A stretch of 34,880 bases of DNA, from positions 1 to 34,880 of the forward strand of contig JAAMPI010000497.1 in the NCBI GenBank assembly GCA_013054445.1, written 5' to 3'. The position numbers and the translations under genes were made by a program. Under the pieces are notes generated by a model. That model was not told where the DNA came from. It did no database searches and was given only the letters and a program-made list of their open reading frames with translations. Positions within the stretch are counted from its first letter, which is position 1. Each line of letters starts with the position of its first letter. Positions 22,385-32,078 of the stretch are shown piece by piece. This DNA is from Cudoniella acicularis (Eukaryota; Ascomycota; Leotiomycetes; Helotiales; Helotiaceae).

Positions 22385-22727
22385 ATGCCTCGACGTCGAC
22401 CCCCTCAGCCTGCAACCCCTGAAAACCTTCCTACAATTCCACAGGGAGCGTCAAAGAAAGCATACTATCCAGCTGGGAATCTAGTGTACTATCTTCAGGA
22501 TCGCAAGTCACTCAATCCATAAAAGATATATAGTTCTGATCGAAGTAATTAGCCGATGATTTGGAGTGGAAAAAGGGAGAGATCAGTGAGGAAACAACCA
22601 GTACCAGTCTCCACGTCGTATGCTCTCTTTCTCCAGTGTTAAAATGCACACTAATTAGATAGGTTATCGATGACGACACTGGCTACACTTATAATGTTAG
22701 AGCTGAGTACATTCGCCAGCGAGCTTA
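22385..22727 (+). pseudogene. Broken small gene, unknown family
   Basis: The ATG at 22385 begins MPRRRPPQPATPENL and reads to KAYYPAGNLVYYLQDRKSLN, then stops at TAA 22520-22522. Plausible continuations lie in successive frames: RYIVLIEVISR (22524-22556), then DDLEWKKGEISEETTSTSLH (from 22555). A likely 45-bp intron (22618-22662, GTATGC..TAG, CTAAT branch-like site) then leads to VIDDDTGYTYNVRAEYIRQR and a TAA at 22725-22727. Two successive +1 shifts are needed, and no GT..AG intron I could find explains them. The text reads like one small basic-start protein of about 100 residues that has decayed. The intron and the phase-0 join around it are the best evidence that this was coding. Confidence 0.4.
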
Positions 22728-22729
22728 AG

Positions 22730-23660
22730 GGAATTCAGCATGGCGAACAGTGCTCTGGATAGTGGATAATATCATGATCTATATTTTTCTATATAGGTAA
22801 TAGATATGAATAAGGATTTTTAGCACATCTATCCATATGAATCACTATGCCATTTCACTGCAGCTTTATTACCAAGATTTGCATACATTGAGACTTTCCT
22901 GTAAAATATTGCCCAGCCTATATTATATACTGCACATGACTGTTAAGAGTTATATAATTATCTCGTTATATATTCAAGTAAAAAGAAGAGACGTTTACCT
23001 TTGTCTCTGTGTATAAACTTTATAACCTTAGCATTTAATTCCATATAGTAAAAACTAATCGTAGAGAAAATAGTATTACGAGCCTGGCCAGCTAAGTCTG
23101 TGTTTTCAGGGTATTTTACTAGTAAATCAAAAATCAAAAATCGTAAAATTTCAAAAGCTAGCTACTAAAAAGTACCTTTACCTTCTAAAACTCACGATTA
23201 CTTGTTTTATATACTATAATTATTCTTAGTTATTTTATAACATTCAAGTGATCGCGATAACTTTCGTTTTCGAAAGCCTGAAAGCGGTATCACGACGCCT
23301 GGAAATCGCTTAAAAGTAGCCTGAAAACGCAGACTTAGCTAACCAGGCTCGTTAGGGTTAAAAACCAATTAAAAAAAATCATTATTAGTTAACTATAATT
23401 ACTTGATAAAAAAGTCTTTAATAACAAGAATAAAGAATATAATTATTAAATTATTAAATATTAGAAAAATAATTAAAAGTAATCTATCTTTTTTTTTTTT
23501 TTTTTACAAAAAAAACAAATGTTTAGGAGATATTGTGAATTAATAGGTTAATAAGCCACTAAGATAAGCTAACCAAATAAATAAGAGTGTATGTTAAATT
23601 TATATCTTGAGATTCTTTAGTTACAGCACCATTCACAATAAAAATTCAAATGCACAAATA
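22730..23660. other. AT-rich island
   Basis: Composition changes sharply to AT-rich, TpA-rich sequence with long A and T runs (a run of T at about 23490-23506; AATTATTAAATTATTAAAT near 23440). No ORF of note is present. Such islands in filamentous ascomycetes are usually old repeats degraded by RIP. The MITE at 23079-23351 sits inside it. Confidence 0.6.
23079..23351. mobile_element. 273-bp MITE with 32-bp terminal inverted repeats and TTA target duplication
   Basis: The left end (23079-23110) starts CGAGCCTGG and ends GTTTTCAGG. The right end (23320-23351) is its reverse complement with three mismatches, all C/T or G/A type. TTA flanks the element on both sides (23076-23078 and 23352-23354). 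There is no coding capacity. Its ends read CGAGCCT-N7-TAAGTCT-GTG, the same layout and spacing as the ends of the transposase-bearing element at 26828-27701. It is therefore probably a non-autonomous relative of that family. The transition-only mismatches fit RIP or deamination. Confidence 0.8.
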
Positions 23661-23736
23661 AACGAATCTCAATCCTTCATTAATCGCCTAAACCACCTTT
23701 TACTCACTTGCAATCACTAACAAGCGCCGCCGTCTC

Positions 23737-24133
23737 CTAGCAAGCCTCCATACTTTCACAGAACTTCCCACCCAATTTCTCTATAACACCACATCTCTCC
23801 TCCATCGTAAGCGCATTTTTCAACATCACACATGGCGCATAGGACCCATCGAGAAGTCGGCCATAATCAAGGACCCGCACTCCACCACTCTCAGGGAAAC
23901 CCAACTCAAAATTCACTTTGACATCTGGCTCGACGCAGAAATCGATACTCTCGCACTAGCGGATATATGTGGGTGGAAAGGAAGCGCCGATTCTTCGGGC
24001 CAGTCGTCGTTCCAGAGTACGGAGCTAGTCGTGGCTAGCTTTGAGCTGTCGGGTGAATTGAGGAAGAACAGCAGGACGAAGGCAGAGAGGCAGGAGGTTA
24101 GGGTGACGACATCCAGTTGAAAGCAGTTGCATG
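23737..24133 (-). pseudogene. Candidate small secreted cysteine-rich protein (possibly frameshifted at the signal peptide)
   Basis: The minus strand at 23737-23955 is open for 73 codons ending in TAG. It encodes a Cys-rich segment beginning CESIDFCVEPDVKV, containing VRVLDYGRLLDGSYAPC and ending GGKFCESMEAC (six Cys). A possible 65-bp intron (23956-24020, GTACTC..TAG) links in phase 0 to an upstream open frame with a strong hydrophobic stretch (VVTLTSCLSAFVLLFFL), like a signal peptide. The only suitable ATG (24131-24133, MQLLST) is one frame away, so a 1-nt indel near 24117 would be needed. No family is recognised. The overall plan (signal, short linker, six Cys) is that of fungal small secreted proteins. 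The opposite strand is also open for about 140 codons but has no start codon. Confidence 0.4.
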
Positions 24134-24352
24134 TCGAGGATTAGCTGTAGGATGGACTTCGTTTTTTGGCGCTTCAGAAGACTTTTCGTTGGGAAACTTA
24201 ACCATTGTTGATTTTATTTGTTTCGTTTCCGATTTCGAGAACATTGGAGATTGCCAGTTGATATTTACAAAGATCTTCGAATCTTGCGAGGTGTCTTAGA
24301 CCCAGGGATGTGTTGGTTCACTCGACGTTGCAGCTTGGCCGGCCTAGGCGAT

Positions 24353-24569
24353 GAAGAGCAGTAGCAAGTCCATCAACGTCAGAGTGAATAACGATCCGAA
24401 AAACCCAATGAATTGGAAAGGTGGCGGTTAAATCATCGTTGGCCAAAAGATATTCATTGTCATTAGTCCGACGGCGACACGCCAGCCACTGCCCAATACC
24501 GCTGGTCCTAGTTGCGACATGAGATGCAAGTTTATTTACGACGAGTTCTGGATTTGGGGGAACGGCTAG
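24353..24569 (+). pseudogene. Possible relic of an MFS transporter N-terminus
   Basis: An ATG at about 24353 opens a frame containing NNDPKNPMNWKG, resembling the DP-x-NPxNW motif that precedes the first membrane helix of fungal DHA1-type MFS transporters. It is followed by a TAA, then IIVGQKIFIVISPTAT in the same frame, where the first helix would be. Nothing later resembles a transporter. This is a short, decayed fragment at most, and the motif match alone could be chance. Confidence 0.25.
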
Positions 24570-26827
24570 GGGGAGGATGATTATGGACAGTCCCCCGGTG
24601 GCTTAATGCAACAGCTTAAAGGTTGTCAGGGCTTAACTGGTTGGAATTTTAACTATGAGCTAGGTTCAGATGGCCGCGAATGGTCCGCGAATGGACATCT
24701 GCTTATTGGCAAGGCGAGTTGTGTGGGACGGACAATCGCAGGTGCTGGTGGACCACAAGGCATAAGCTGTTCAGGGGACACATAGAACTACAAGAAACTA
24801 TTAACAATGGAATTTTTTTCAAATTCTCAATGAAAAGAAAGATATACCCCATCTAATCACTCAAACTTAACCCTAACTCCCGCATCCAACCTCTGGCCCA
24901 CCTCAATAGTCACCGCCTTCTCACCATCCCACCTCCATCCTCCCTCAGGACATGTAATCCATACCTTTGCATGCTCTCCCATCCCCCTATAGCCAACTTT
25001 ACCCCAGTACGCCCCCTTCGGTTGTTTCTCCACACCTAGCACTACAACCCCCTTTAGCCAGCTCCCCTCATCTTGATACCCGAAACTTCCACTAACCACT
25101 AGCACATTATCCTTAAACACCATCGCAATCTCACTCATAGCATTTTGAACGATGTTATCCCTACCATCACGATACAAGCTTCCTTTCGCTTCGCTGTCTT
25201 CGTTCGGAGCGATGAGGAAGTTGAAAGGCTGTTGGCGTACTTCGGTGGTTGTGTAAGCGGAAGAGGCACGGATCGGTATTACCACGCCCAACTTGAAGTG
25301 CAGCGGTATCTCCACGAAAGAAATATGTCGAGAGTGATAGCTGGCCCGTTTCCTTGAACAGCTTCATACGTGTAAAAATCATAAAATAAATATCCACACT
25401 TGTCCTATTCTCCGTAACTGACGAACAAGCAGATGTTCCTCGTAAAAGAACTGCAGCTCAATACCAAACGTGTTGCTATCTTCTGGATATACGAAGAAAA
25501 GGGGGTTGAGAATAGGTGTTCCGAGTGTGGACTGCTTGTATAAGGCAGTGTAGATGTAGTCAAGAAGGCGATAGCGGATATCGAGTGCGATTTTGGCGGC
25601 GGCGGTGACGATTTCCCAGAGGTAGAATTCTTGCGCAATGGAGGAATCGCCGTTATAATTGCGATAGAGGGGGTTGAATGCGCCGAGCATTGCCAATCTG
25701 TCATTTTTATCAGCTCAAATAAAGTTTCCGCTTATAAGGATAGGGCATTTACCTCGCGCAAAGAGCTTCAGTAGTATTAGCACCAAACCCGCAAACATCA
25801 CTACCAACCATAGGCATCTGATAAACAGCTGCAAAATCAAGCATGCCCTGAATGGAGTTCCGGTACAACTCCCAGGTCGACAAATTATCGCCGAGCCATT
25901 TCCCGACTGCTTTTCCGCTGCCGGCGAATGTGGAGCGCGTGATGACCATGGGCCGTCGTCCGGGCCGTCGTGCTTCCAGAGCATCGCGCGAGAACTGGCT
26001 CATCATTGCGCCGTAGATATTATGCACATCGAGCTCAACATGGCCATCCATAATGTACAATATCCGTATTCAAGGTGAAATTTAAGAGGCCTCCGTAGCG
26101 GTCCACTATGTTCGCGTTGTCAATTTGGTAGGGTGGATCAAGCAGGTTGCGGTTTGGAAACCAATGATTTCCCGTGCTTGACATTTCTCCAATGGCAGAC
26201 TTGGAGCACTAGATCTCTTGGTATTTGGAGCAGCGGCGGGAGCTAGCCACGGAGGGGCATATGCCAGGTCGTTTGGTGGATATGGCGAGCTTGCATTTGG
26301 TTGGAATGCGGCTGGGAAGCCTGGAATAGGCCGTGGTGCAGACCTCAGAGCAGGTCGAGTGGGAGGAAAGCCACGCTCTTCGGCACTCTCTCGTGGGTTG
26401 TCCTCGAAAGAGTTGAAGTTGGCTGCTTCGTTCATGTCGATCCACAAGGCATCGATGTCGACACCGGTATCTGCGTCGAAGAATTGGGCGAATTCGTCGA
26501 CCCAGAAATCATGGGTATCAGGATGAAACCAGTCAGGGAATGCCGTTACACCTGTGGTTATTAATACTTTTATCTTATGTTACTAGATTGGCGGAGTAGT
26601 CTTACCTGGCCAGACAACGCCTTGAAAGATGGAACCATTTCTTGGCAAGAAGATTCCCTGATCACGTCCTCAAAGGAATATTTCATAAGGCAGAGTATTC
26701 TCACGTTCTGTCTGGTATGCCAAAGCAGGATCAGCCATGACGATGTAATGCTGATTATGCTCATGCAAGTAATCAACATATTTTTGGACACGTGCAATAG
26801 GGAATCTGTCAGGGTCGGTGGTCATTA

Positions 26828-27701
26828 CGAGCCTATCGACATAAGTCTATGGTTTTAGCGCATCGCAAATCACACTTAATTAAAATTAAGTCTACAATCA
26901 GCATTTAATTAGGAGTTGACCGGTCATAGCGCTCCATAAGTACATGTACCCAATTCTCCTGCTTTAAAACGAGCTCATTTATCTAATCCTGTGGTATTCT
27001 ATCCTATTCCTCTAGTACCATTGCTTCCATTTCAGCCACTATAGTGGGTTGGTGGCGTCGTCTGTGCAATGCCTGCTTGATCCGCCTCTAACACTTCTCA
27101 ATTAGGTTCATATCTGGGCTTGTAGAGGGATGAGGCATTAATATAATACCGTGCTTTGTACGGAACTAAGCACAACAATTGTGAGTAGACTTGTGGCCGT
27201 GAGCTGAGTTGCTATCTTCCATAAATAAAGGCTCTACGCTAAGTTTATGTGTAATAGTCGCAAACGCGTGGATAATACCCTTAATATGTGGAGCAAGGAC
27301 TTGTGCGAGGTAATCTTTTTGTGTAAGGGCTCCTGTCTTGCCAAAACCGTGGACAAATAGCAAGGGACTCTTATATCCATACCCAATTGCTCCCCACGCA
27401 TTTACAGGTGTCGTATAGCCGCGGTGAAGCTGGTGCTGTATACACGTCGGGTGTGTTCGTTCGTCCTTATTCCTCGTCACTCTCTGCTTGACAGTCCTTC
27501 CCCCAACTAGAAATGTAACTTCGTCTGACCAGAGCACCTTTAGCCACTCCTTTGTCCAAAATATGTGTGTAATCGCCCAGAGAAATCGCCTAATAACTTG
27601 AGCGGCAGTGAGGTAGGGAGTAGCGGGGGGCATTTTGGTGGGGATTAATAAAATTGGGTGGTGCGCGACGCTAAAACCATAGACTTATGTCGGTAGGCTC
27701 G
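26828..27701 (-). mobile_element. 874-bp Tc1/mariner-type element, internally truncated and RIP-mutated
   Basis: The ends 26828-26860 and 27669-27701 are 33-bp inverted repeats with one mismatch (C/T), starting CGAGCCTAYCGACATAAG. They are flanked by TTA at 26825-26827 and 27702-27704. Removing the element and one TTA joins the GH31 frame exactly (RYI-MTTDPDRF), so this is a clean insertion. At 874 bp it is shorter than complete Tc1/mariner elements. It lies in the opposite sense to the window's plus strand, the same direction as the host pseudogene. Confidence 0.9.
26905..27633 (-). pseudogene. Tc1/mariner-type DDE transposase relic
   Basis: The frame opens at ATG 27631-27633 (MPPATPYLTAAQ) and reads to TAA 26905-26907, with four internal TAG codons at 27166, 27088, 27004 and 26983 (left coordinates). 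DDE-domain motifs are clear: KVLWSDEVTF (first Asp), LFMEDSNSAHGH (second Asp), and PHPSTSPDMNLIEKC followed by RRIKQALHRR (third acidic residue). The N-terminal helix-turn-helix DNA-binding part of about 150 residues is missing. Three of the four TAG codons stand where Trp is expected (EKC*RR, EE*DRI, QD*INE) and one where Gln is plausible. All can come from CpA-to-TpA change on one strand or the other, the RIP signature. It cannot make active transposase. Confidence 0.88.
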
Positions 27702-28716
27702 TTATGTAGCGCTCGTACATGTAGTCGATAACTGTCCACATCGTCTCAAGCGGAATACCAGCCGCAGAATAGCTGTAGACAACTTCGGCAATGGAGTAGA
27801 AGTCTCTATAGCCATATCGACATTGGTGTAGTCCAAAACCCCAATAAGGCATCATGGCTGCTTTGCCAGTAACCTCGCTGTACTGCTGAGCAACTTCAGT
27901 TGGACTTGCGCCATCCAGGAAATACAGGTCAAGGACACCTAGCATCAGGTTGTATTCCAAGTACTGGCCATCACCATCCGTTCGGTTGACTTTGATATAC
28001 ATGCCTGAGCTTGAGAGGAGGAAGACACCATGAGTTCCTTTACTCCCTCGGTGGTCAAAGTAAATAGAATGGTTTCCATAAAGGGTTTGCCCAGATGGAA
28101 CACCATGAGTCACGAGACCACATGATTCGAGTATAGTCAGTGGTGTTGAGCCTCAAACTGTCCGTGTGCTCGCCAAGTCCATAGATGTTGGGGTCATCTG
28201 GTAATGATATCCGTAATCGGAGATATTGGTCCTTGAAAATCAATGATGCCGCAGGCGTATTGAAAAGAACCTCTGAGTTTAATTTGCGAATAACTTTAAA
28301 GCTGAACGGAGAAGTCTCATACGAGAACTCAAGTGCTGAGCTAGCAGCTGAAACCGACGAGTTGGAGCTTGGAGTAGGAGAGACACTGGCAGGCACTTGG
28401 TAGGCTACCTTTGCAGCATCTTCAATTTTGATATGCAGGCGTGATTCTGTCCTCGTTAGCTTCGATTTAGAGTCCTTCAAGCACAGGGAAGAGGCAACTT
28501 ACCTGTATCATAGTCGACAGTGAGTTTCAAGTCTTGGATGTCATTGCCGTATATATTGCAAGCAGCTTCAGCAAGTGCAAGGTTAGCATTGAAGCCGGCA
28601 GAAGTTTCAGAAACTCCTGATAGAGCATATCCTAGGTAGCTTTCACGGGATGTTTGCCTTCGAGAGAGCGTAGCACTAGAAACGACGCTTCCCCAATTGA
28701 TGAAGCATGGCCACAC

Positions 28717-29865
28717 AATATTTGACTTGTTGTTTCCAAACCTTCCCTTAGGGAAAGGTTACTTATAACTTGACTTCGTACATTTCATCTGACACCCTTC
28801 ATCCCATGATTAGGTGAAACCTTGGATTATTGAGTAATTTCCAAGGGTGTACTGCAGCGTTCAATGACGAATTTTGGGGAAAAGACGACTAGTAGGGTGC
28901 TTTGATGCTCTTAAGCATACATGGTTGGAATAAATACAGACGGGCCAAAAGTCCGCTCTGAGGCTACTGCAGGAAAGATCTTGTAAGATTAGAATAATGG
29001 AAGTGTGCTTACATGTCAAGCAATGCAGAGTGGGCGAAGTCAACTCATGCATCTCGTGATGATCTACTCTTGGCATGACGATCCAAGGTAGTGGTTCGGC
29101 CTCTTGGCAAGGCCCGTTGGAAAATGCGGGGTTATGGAACACCTCTAACATATCAGAGTCTGGGAACGGAGACCCTAAGAAGGTCGCATGGGGTTAATAG
29201 TTAAAAATGGGTTGAGGTTCCATGGGGAGACGGAAAGATGTGCATCTTGGCGAAAGTAGTATCTTGGAAAACGAAACAGGGCAGATTTTAGACTGAACGT
29301 TCGGGATTCGGGATAACTCTCGCAAAATATTCGCATTACGGGACGAACGGCTATCATGCTACAGCAAAAGTGCGAGCAAGAAAACTGCTTGAATCATTTT
29401 GGATGAAAGGAAGCATGAAAGCCCCGAGAAGAGACACTGCCCCCAATGCTTCATAACTAGGGGTGTGGATAACTACCCACAATGTTAGATACAAGTAAAG
29501 ATATTTAAAACAATATTGAAAATTTACTAGTAAAATTCAACAAGCATTACCAACGATATCTCGCTAAAGTATTTCAAAAGGGCTTTGGAGCTTTTGAGAA
29601 ACCGCCAAGTGGCACTACCACCTAAAACTCAGGACTTGAAGAACACTCTACCAGACCCTCTTGACAGAAAATTGATCGAAAATAAAACGCGCATTTCCTC
29701 GTGTAAAAATCCCAATGAAATCGGGATGAAATTGGGGTGGTACGTGACAAGACTGTTGCCTTTCGATGCTAATTCCAACCAACTGCACTTGGCAGAGTGG
29801 TTGCGAGAGAGTAGTTGCAACAGAGATAAAACACAGTTCGACCTTACAGCGAGGGAAGTCGAAGA
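28717..29865. other. Non-coding stretch upstream of the GH31 pseudogene
   Basis: This should hold the promoter and missing first exon of the GH31 gene, but no signal-peptide exon can be recognised. ORFs (28861-29151, 29175-29357 and 29585-30013) lack ATG starts, domains or both. The region 29460-29580 is AT-rich. Confidence 0.4.
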
Positions 29866-30222
29866 CTATCGAAGCGCCGCTTGCCAAACTTGCAGCCTCT
29901 GGTCGCTGAAGTCTGTCCACCTTTTATGCTCGTATATGTCGCCATTTTTCGCAATCTTGCCGTCAAATTTCTTCCCTTTGTGGCCCGGCCGCTCTATTGT
30001 GTCCTTTGTATAACCAGCCAGACCCTTGCAGTATCGATTTTGGAAGATGGGGAATCGTTTTTGCCCTCGAAGGCAGATCGTAAATTCCAAATTGCATAGA
30101 AGGAGGAGTCGAAAGCAGGTACCCCTGGGGACAAGGACATGAGGCGTGGGAGACGTCGTTTGAAGAGCCTGCGCAGGGAGCTGTGTCGTAATTAGCAAAA
30201 TAACGATATTCATAGGGCTCAA
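29866..30222 (-). CDS. Candidate small secreted protein, hypothetical
   Basis: A 118-codon ORF with an ATG at 30220-30222 and a second at 30211-30213. The second start gives a good signal peptide (MNIVILLITTQLPAQA). The rest is basic, with four Cys and a charged middle (IERPGHKGKKFDGKIAKNGD), and ends VWQAALR. No family is recognised. Overlapping ORFs of similar length run on both strands, so coding status is uncertain; the signal peptide is the main reason for listing it. Confidence 0.35.
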   Translation of the reverse strand: MSPMNIVILLITTQLPAQALQTTSPTPHVLVPRGTCFRLLLLCNLEFTICLRGQKRFPIFQNRYCKGLAGYTKDTIERPGHKGKKFDGKIAKNGDIYEHKRWTDFSDQRLQVWQAALR

Positions 30223-30304
30223 TACACACCCTTATTCCCGGAATTCTTCAAGGAAACCACCGAAAGAGACATATCCCTCCGGATTTTCCCGTTCTCTCCC
30301 CAAG

Positions 30305-30790
30305 TTACGCATTCGTTGGCATCTCTTTCTGCCACCAGGCTGTGCTGTTGTAGAGCTTGCATGCCGGCAACCAATGGCTCCCGAGCTTCATGTTAGAGAT
30401 TTCCAGCGATATGAACGAGGCTATTCCATATGCACTCCAGGTGACTTTCCACACTGGATCCCGAATCTTCAGCAGAAAGGGCTTGTCTCGTCGACTTGGT
30501 GAACAATTGCGCCACACTGGCAGCATGATCCTTCGATGCGATGGCAGAAGTCCAGGCATTGTATTCTTTGGACGCTGTTAAGATCACTGTGGCAACTCAA
30601 TTGTATGTTTTGTGGGCGAAAGAAATAAGCTGCATCGTAATCGAATCTCTGTATCGTCAGAATGCTCCGATGCAAAAGGGGGCACTTCCCGTCATTCTGC
30701 CACCGGCGGTGGAGACCTCCAACTTCTCGTAAAACCAGCCGTACAGATATTTGTAGGACCTCGGGAGGATGCCGTGAGAATGTTAGATGT
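30305..30790 (-). pseudogene. Decayed coding region, unknown protein
   Basis: Several peptides that look like real protein lie in consecutive but different frames on the minus strand: YKYLYGWFYEKLEV and GGRMTGSAPFCIGAF (about 30765-30665), FDYDAAYFFRPQNIQLSCHS (about 30645-30585), KEYNAWTSAIASKDHAASVA (about 30570-30510), and VWKVTWSAYGIASFISLEIS running to a stop at 30305. I could not find introns that connect them. They may belong to one broken gene or to overlapping chance ORFs. No family is recognised. Confidence 0.25.
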
Positions 30791-31476
30791 ACCGTATGGG
30801 ATGCATTGGCTTCATCGTGGGTGTCGAGAGCATGTGGTCTCAGGATAAGAAGTTGTTGGATAGATATATCTCGAGCTTCCTTTTTGGTCTAGCGCCCGAG
30901 GGCACTGCCGAGTTGATCAACCTCGGGTCCTGGACTTCTCAAACTCGTTAATTCGCTCTTCACCAATCCCATCATCCCCATCATCCCCATCTCCTTTCCC
31001 GACTTTCTATACCTTCCCCTTGGGGAAATGAGAATATACTTACACAGAATCTCAAGTGAGATCGTCTGATCGTCAAGCTTATCGTTTCCCCTCGATTGCC
31101 CCACGTTCTGGACAATTTCCGGCTGACCACATGATTGGCTATGTATTTGGTATTACATGCTACAATTGTTATCAACAAGCGGTATATCCGCAGGACAGCA
31201 GGGCTTTGAGTTTGTAGAGGTGAAAGAACGCTGACAGGATGACTGGATTAGTCCGTGGACTGCTGCACGACATGCAGACTTAGTTACATTGGCCGGAAGC
31301 CGGAATCGACATTGATCCTCAGGTACAGTGTATACACCGGTATGAGGGGCTCTGAAATATATTTATACCAAGCTTTGTTGCCCTGTTTTCCTCTCAGAAG
31401 ATCTCTTCAAACTCGGGATCCAACCTACAACATACTCTATCCAACTCACTCTCACAATTTACATTCTACCTTCAAT
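30791..31476. promoter_or_regulatory. Upstream region of the RNase gene
   Basis: No gene is seen. A short tandem CCCATCAT-type repeat occurs at 30966-30990. ATATTTATA at 31358-31366, about 115 bp before the RNase start codon, is a likely TATA box. A CT-rich, AT-rich leader follows it to the ATG. Confidence 0.45.
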
Positions 31477-32078
31477 ATGTTCGCCCTCAAGGCCTTCCTT
31501 CCCCTCGCCTTCCTTTTCACTGCCTCTTCCTGTCTCCCAGCTCTCAAGGAGCGTGATGATTCAACAACTTGTGGCTCGACCAATTACACCGGAGATGAAG
31601 TCGACGCCGCTGCCTCTGCAGCATGCTCATGTAGTCAACCTATTTATTTCCCCCCTCCCTCTCAATCTCCAAATCCAATGGGCCGGGAAGAAGTTTTATC
31701 CTAAGAAGCCTCATCCTCCTGACTCCGCTCGCCGCTCTGGACTTCGATGGATTACAGTGCTAATTTGTTGACAGACTACCAGTCTGGCACCACTGCTGGG
31801 GACTCTACTTACCCTCACACCTACAACGACTATGAAGGTTTTACCTTCCCTGTTAGTGGGCCTTATTTGGAATTCCCTATTTTGTCGAGCGGTGAGGTCT
31901 ATAGTGGTGGTGAGTTCCTTTTACATCTCTTATGGGCAGCCAGGGCAGGTACTGACAATTATTAGGGAGCCCGGGTCCCGACCGTGTTGTCATCAACACT
32001 TCTTGCCAGCTTGCTGGCGACATCACTCACACTGGAGCAAGCGGAAACGACTTTGTTGGATGCTCTGGCACCAGCTAG
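31477..32078 (+). CDS. Secreted guanyl-specific ribonuclease, RNase N1/T1 type
   Basis: Exons 31477-31630, 31775-31909 and 31966-32078 (introns 144 and 56 bp, both GT..AG) give 133 residues. A signal peptide ([19 protein letters not shown]) is followed by a short propeptide ending near KERDD. The mature enzyme begins [20 protein letters not shown]. The catalytic set of the RNase T1 family is present: [13 protein letters not shown] (Tyr/His), LEFPIL (general-base Glu), PDRVVIN (Arg) and ITHTGASG (general-acid His). Cys residues near both ends (TCGS and FVGCSG) fit the usual disulfide. These enzymes cut single-stranded RNA after G and are secreted for nutrient RNA breakdown. The length equals that of typical extracellular fungal guanyl RNases, with no extra loop like those of ribotoxins. 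Confidence 0.93.

Larger units (their letters stand above)
24857..28716 (-). pseudogene. GH31 alpha-glucosidase pseudogene, interrupted by a transposon
   Basis: On the minus strand the pieces read, in order: SYLGYALSGVSETSAGFNAN; intron 28447-28502; DPNIYGLGEHTDSLRLNTTD; LYGNHSIYFDHRGSKGTHGV; [element 26828-27701]; MTTDPDRFPIARVQKYVDYL; intron 26552-26605; the nucleophile motif [24 protein letters not shown]; the acid/base motif VGSDVCGFG; intron 25698-25752; NPLFFVYPEDSNTF; VEIPLHFKLG; and the C-terminal beta domain ending VRVKFE. Both catalytic Asp regions remain. The gene is dead many times over: no start or signal peptide is found upstream of 28716, there are frameshifts near 28111, 26171, 26049 and between about 25440 and 25320, and there is a TGA at 26670-26672 where CGA would fit (FL*GRDQGIFL). 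Functional relatives are secreted and hydrolyse terminal alpha-glucose from maltose and starch. Confidence 0.9.

Noticed and set aside
23690..24119. Plus-strand open frame of about 140 codons without ATG
   Set aside because: It lies opposite the cysteine-rich candidate, lacks a start codon and has no domain; it is probably a mirror of the minus-strand coding sequence.
30966..30990. Short tandem repeat that might be a CRISPR-like or regulatory array
   Set aside because: It is only a few contiguous copies of a CCCATCAT-type unit with no spacers: a simple microsatellite.
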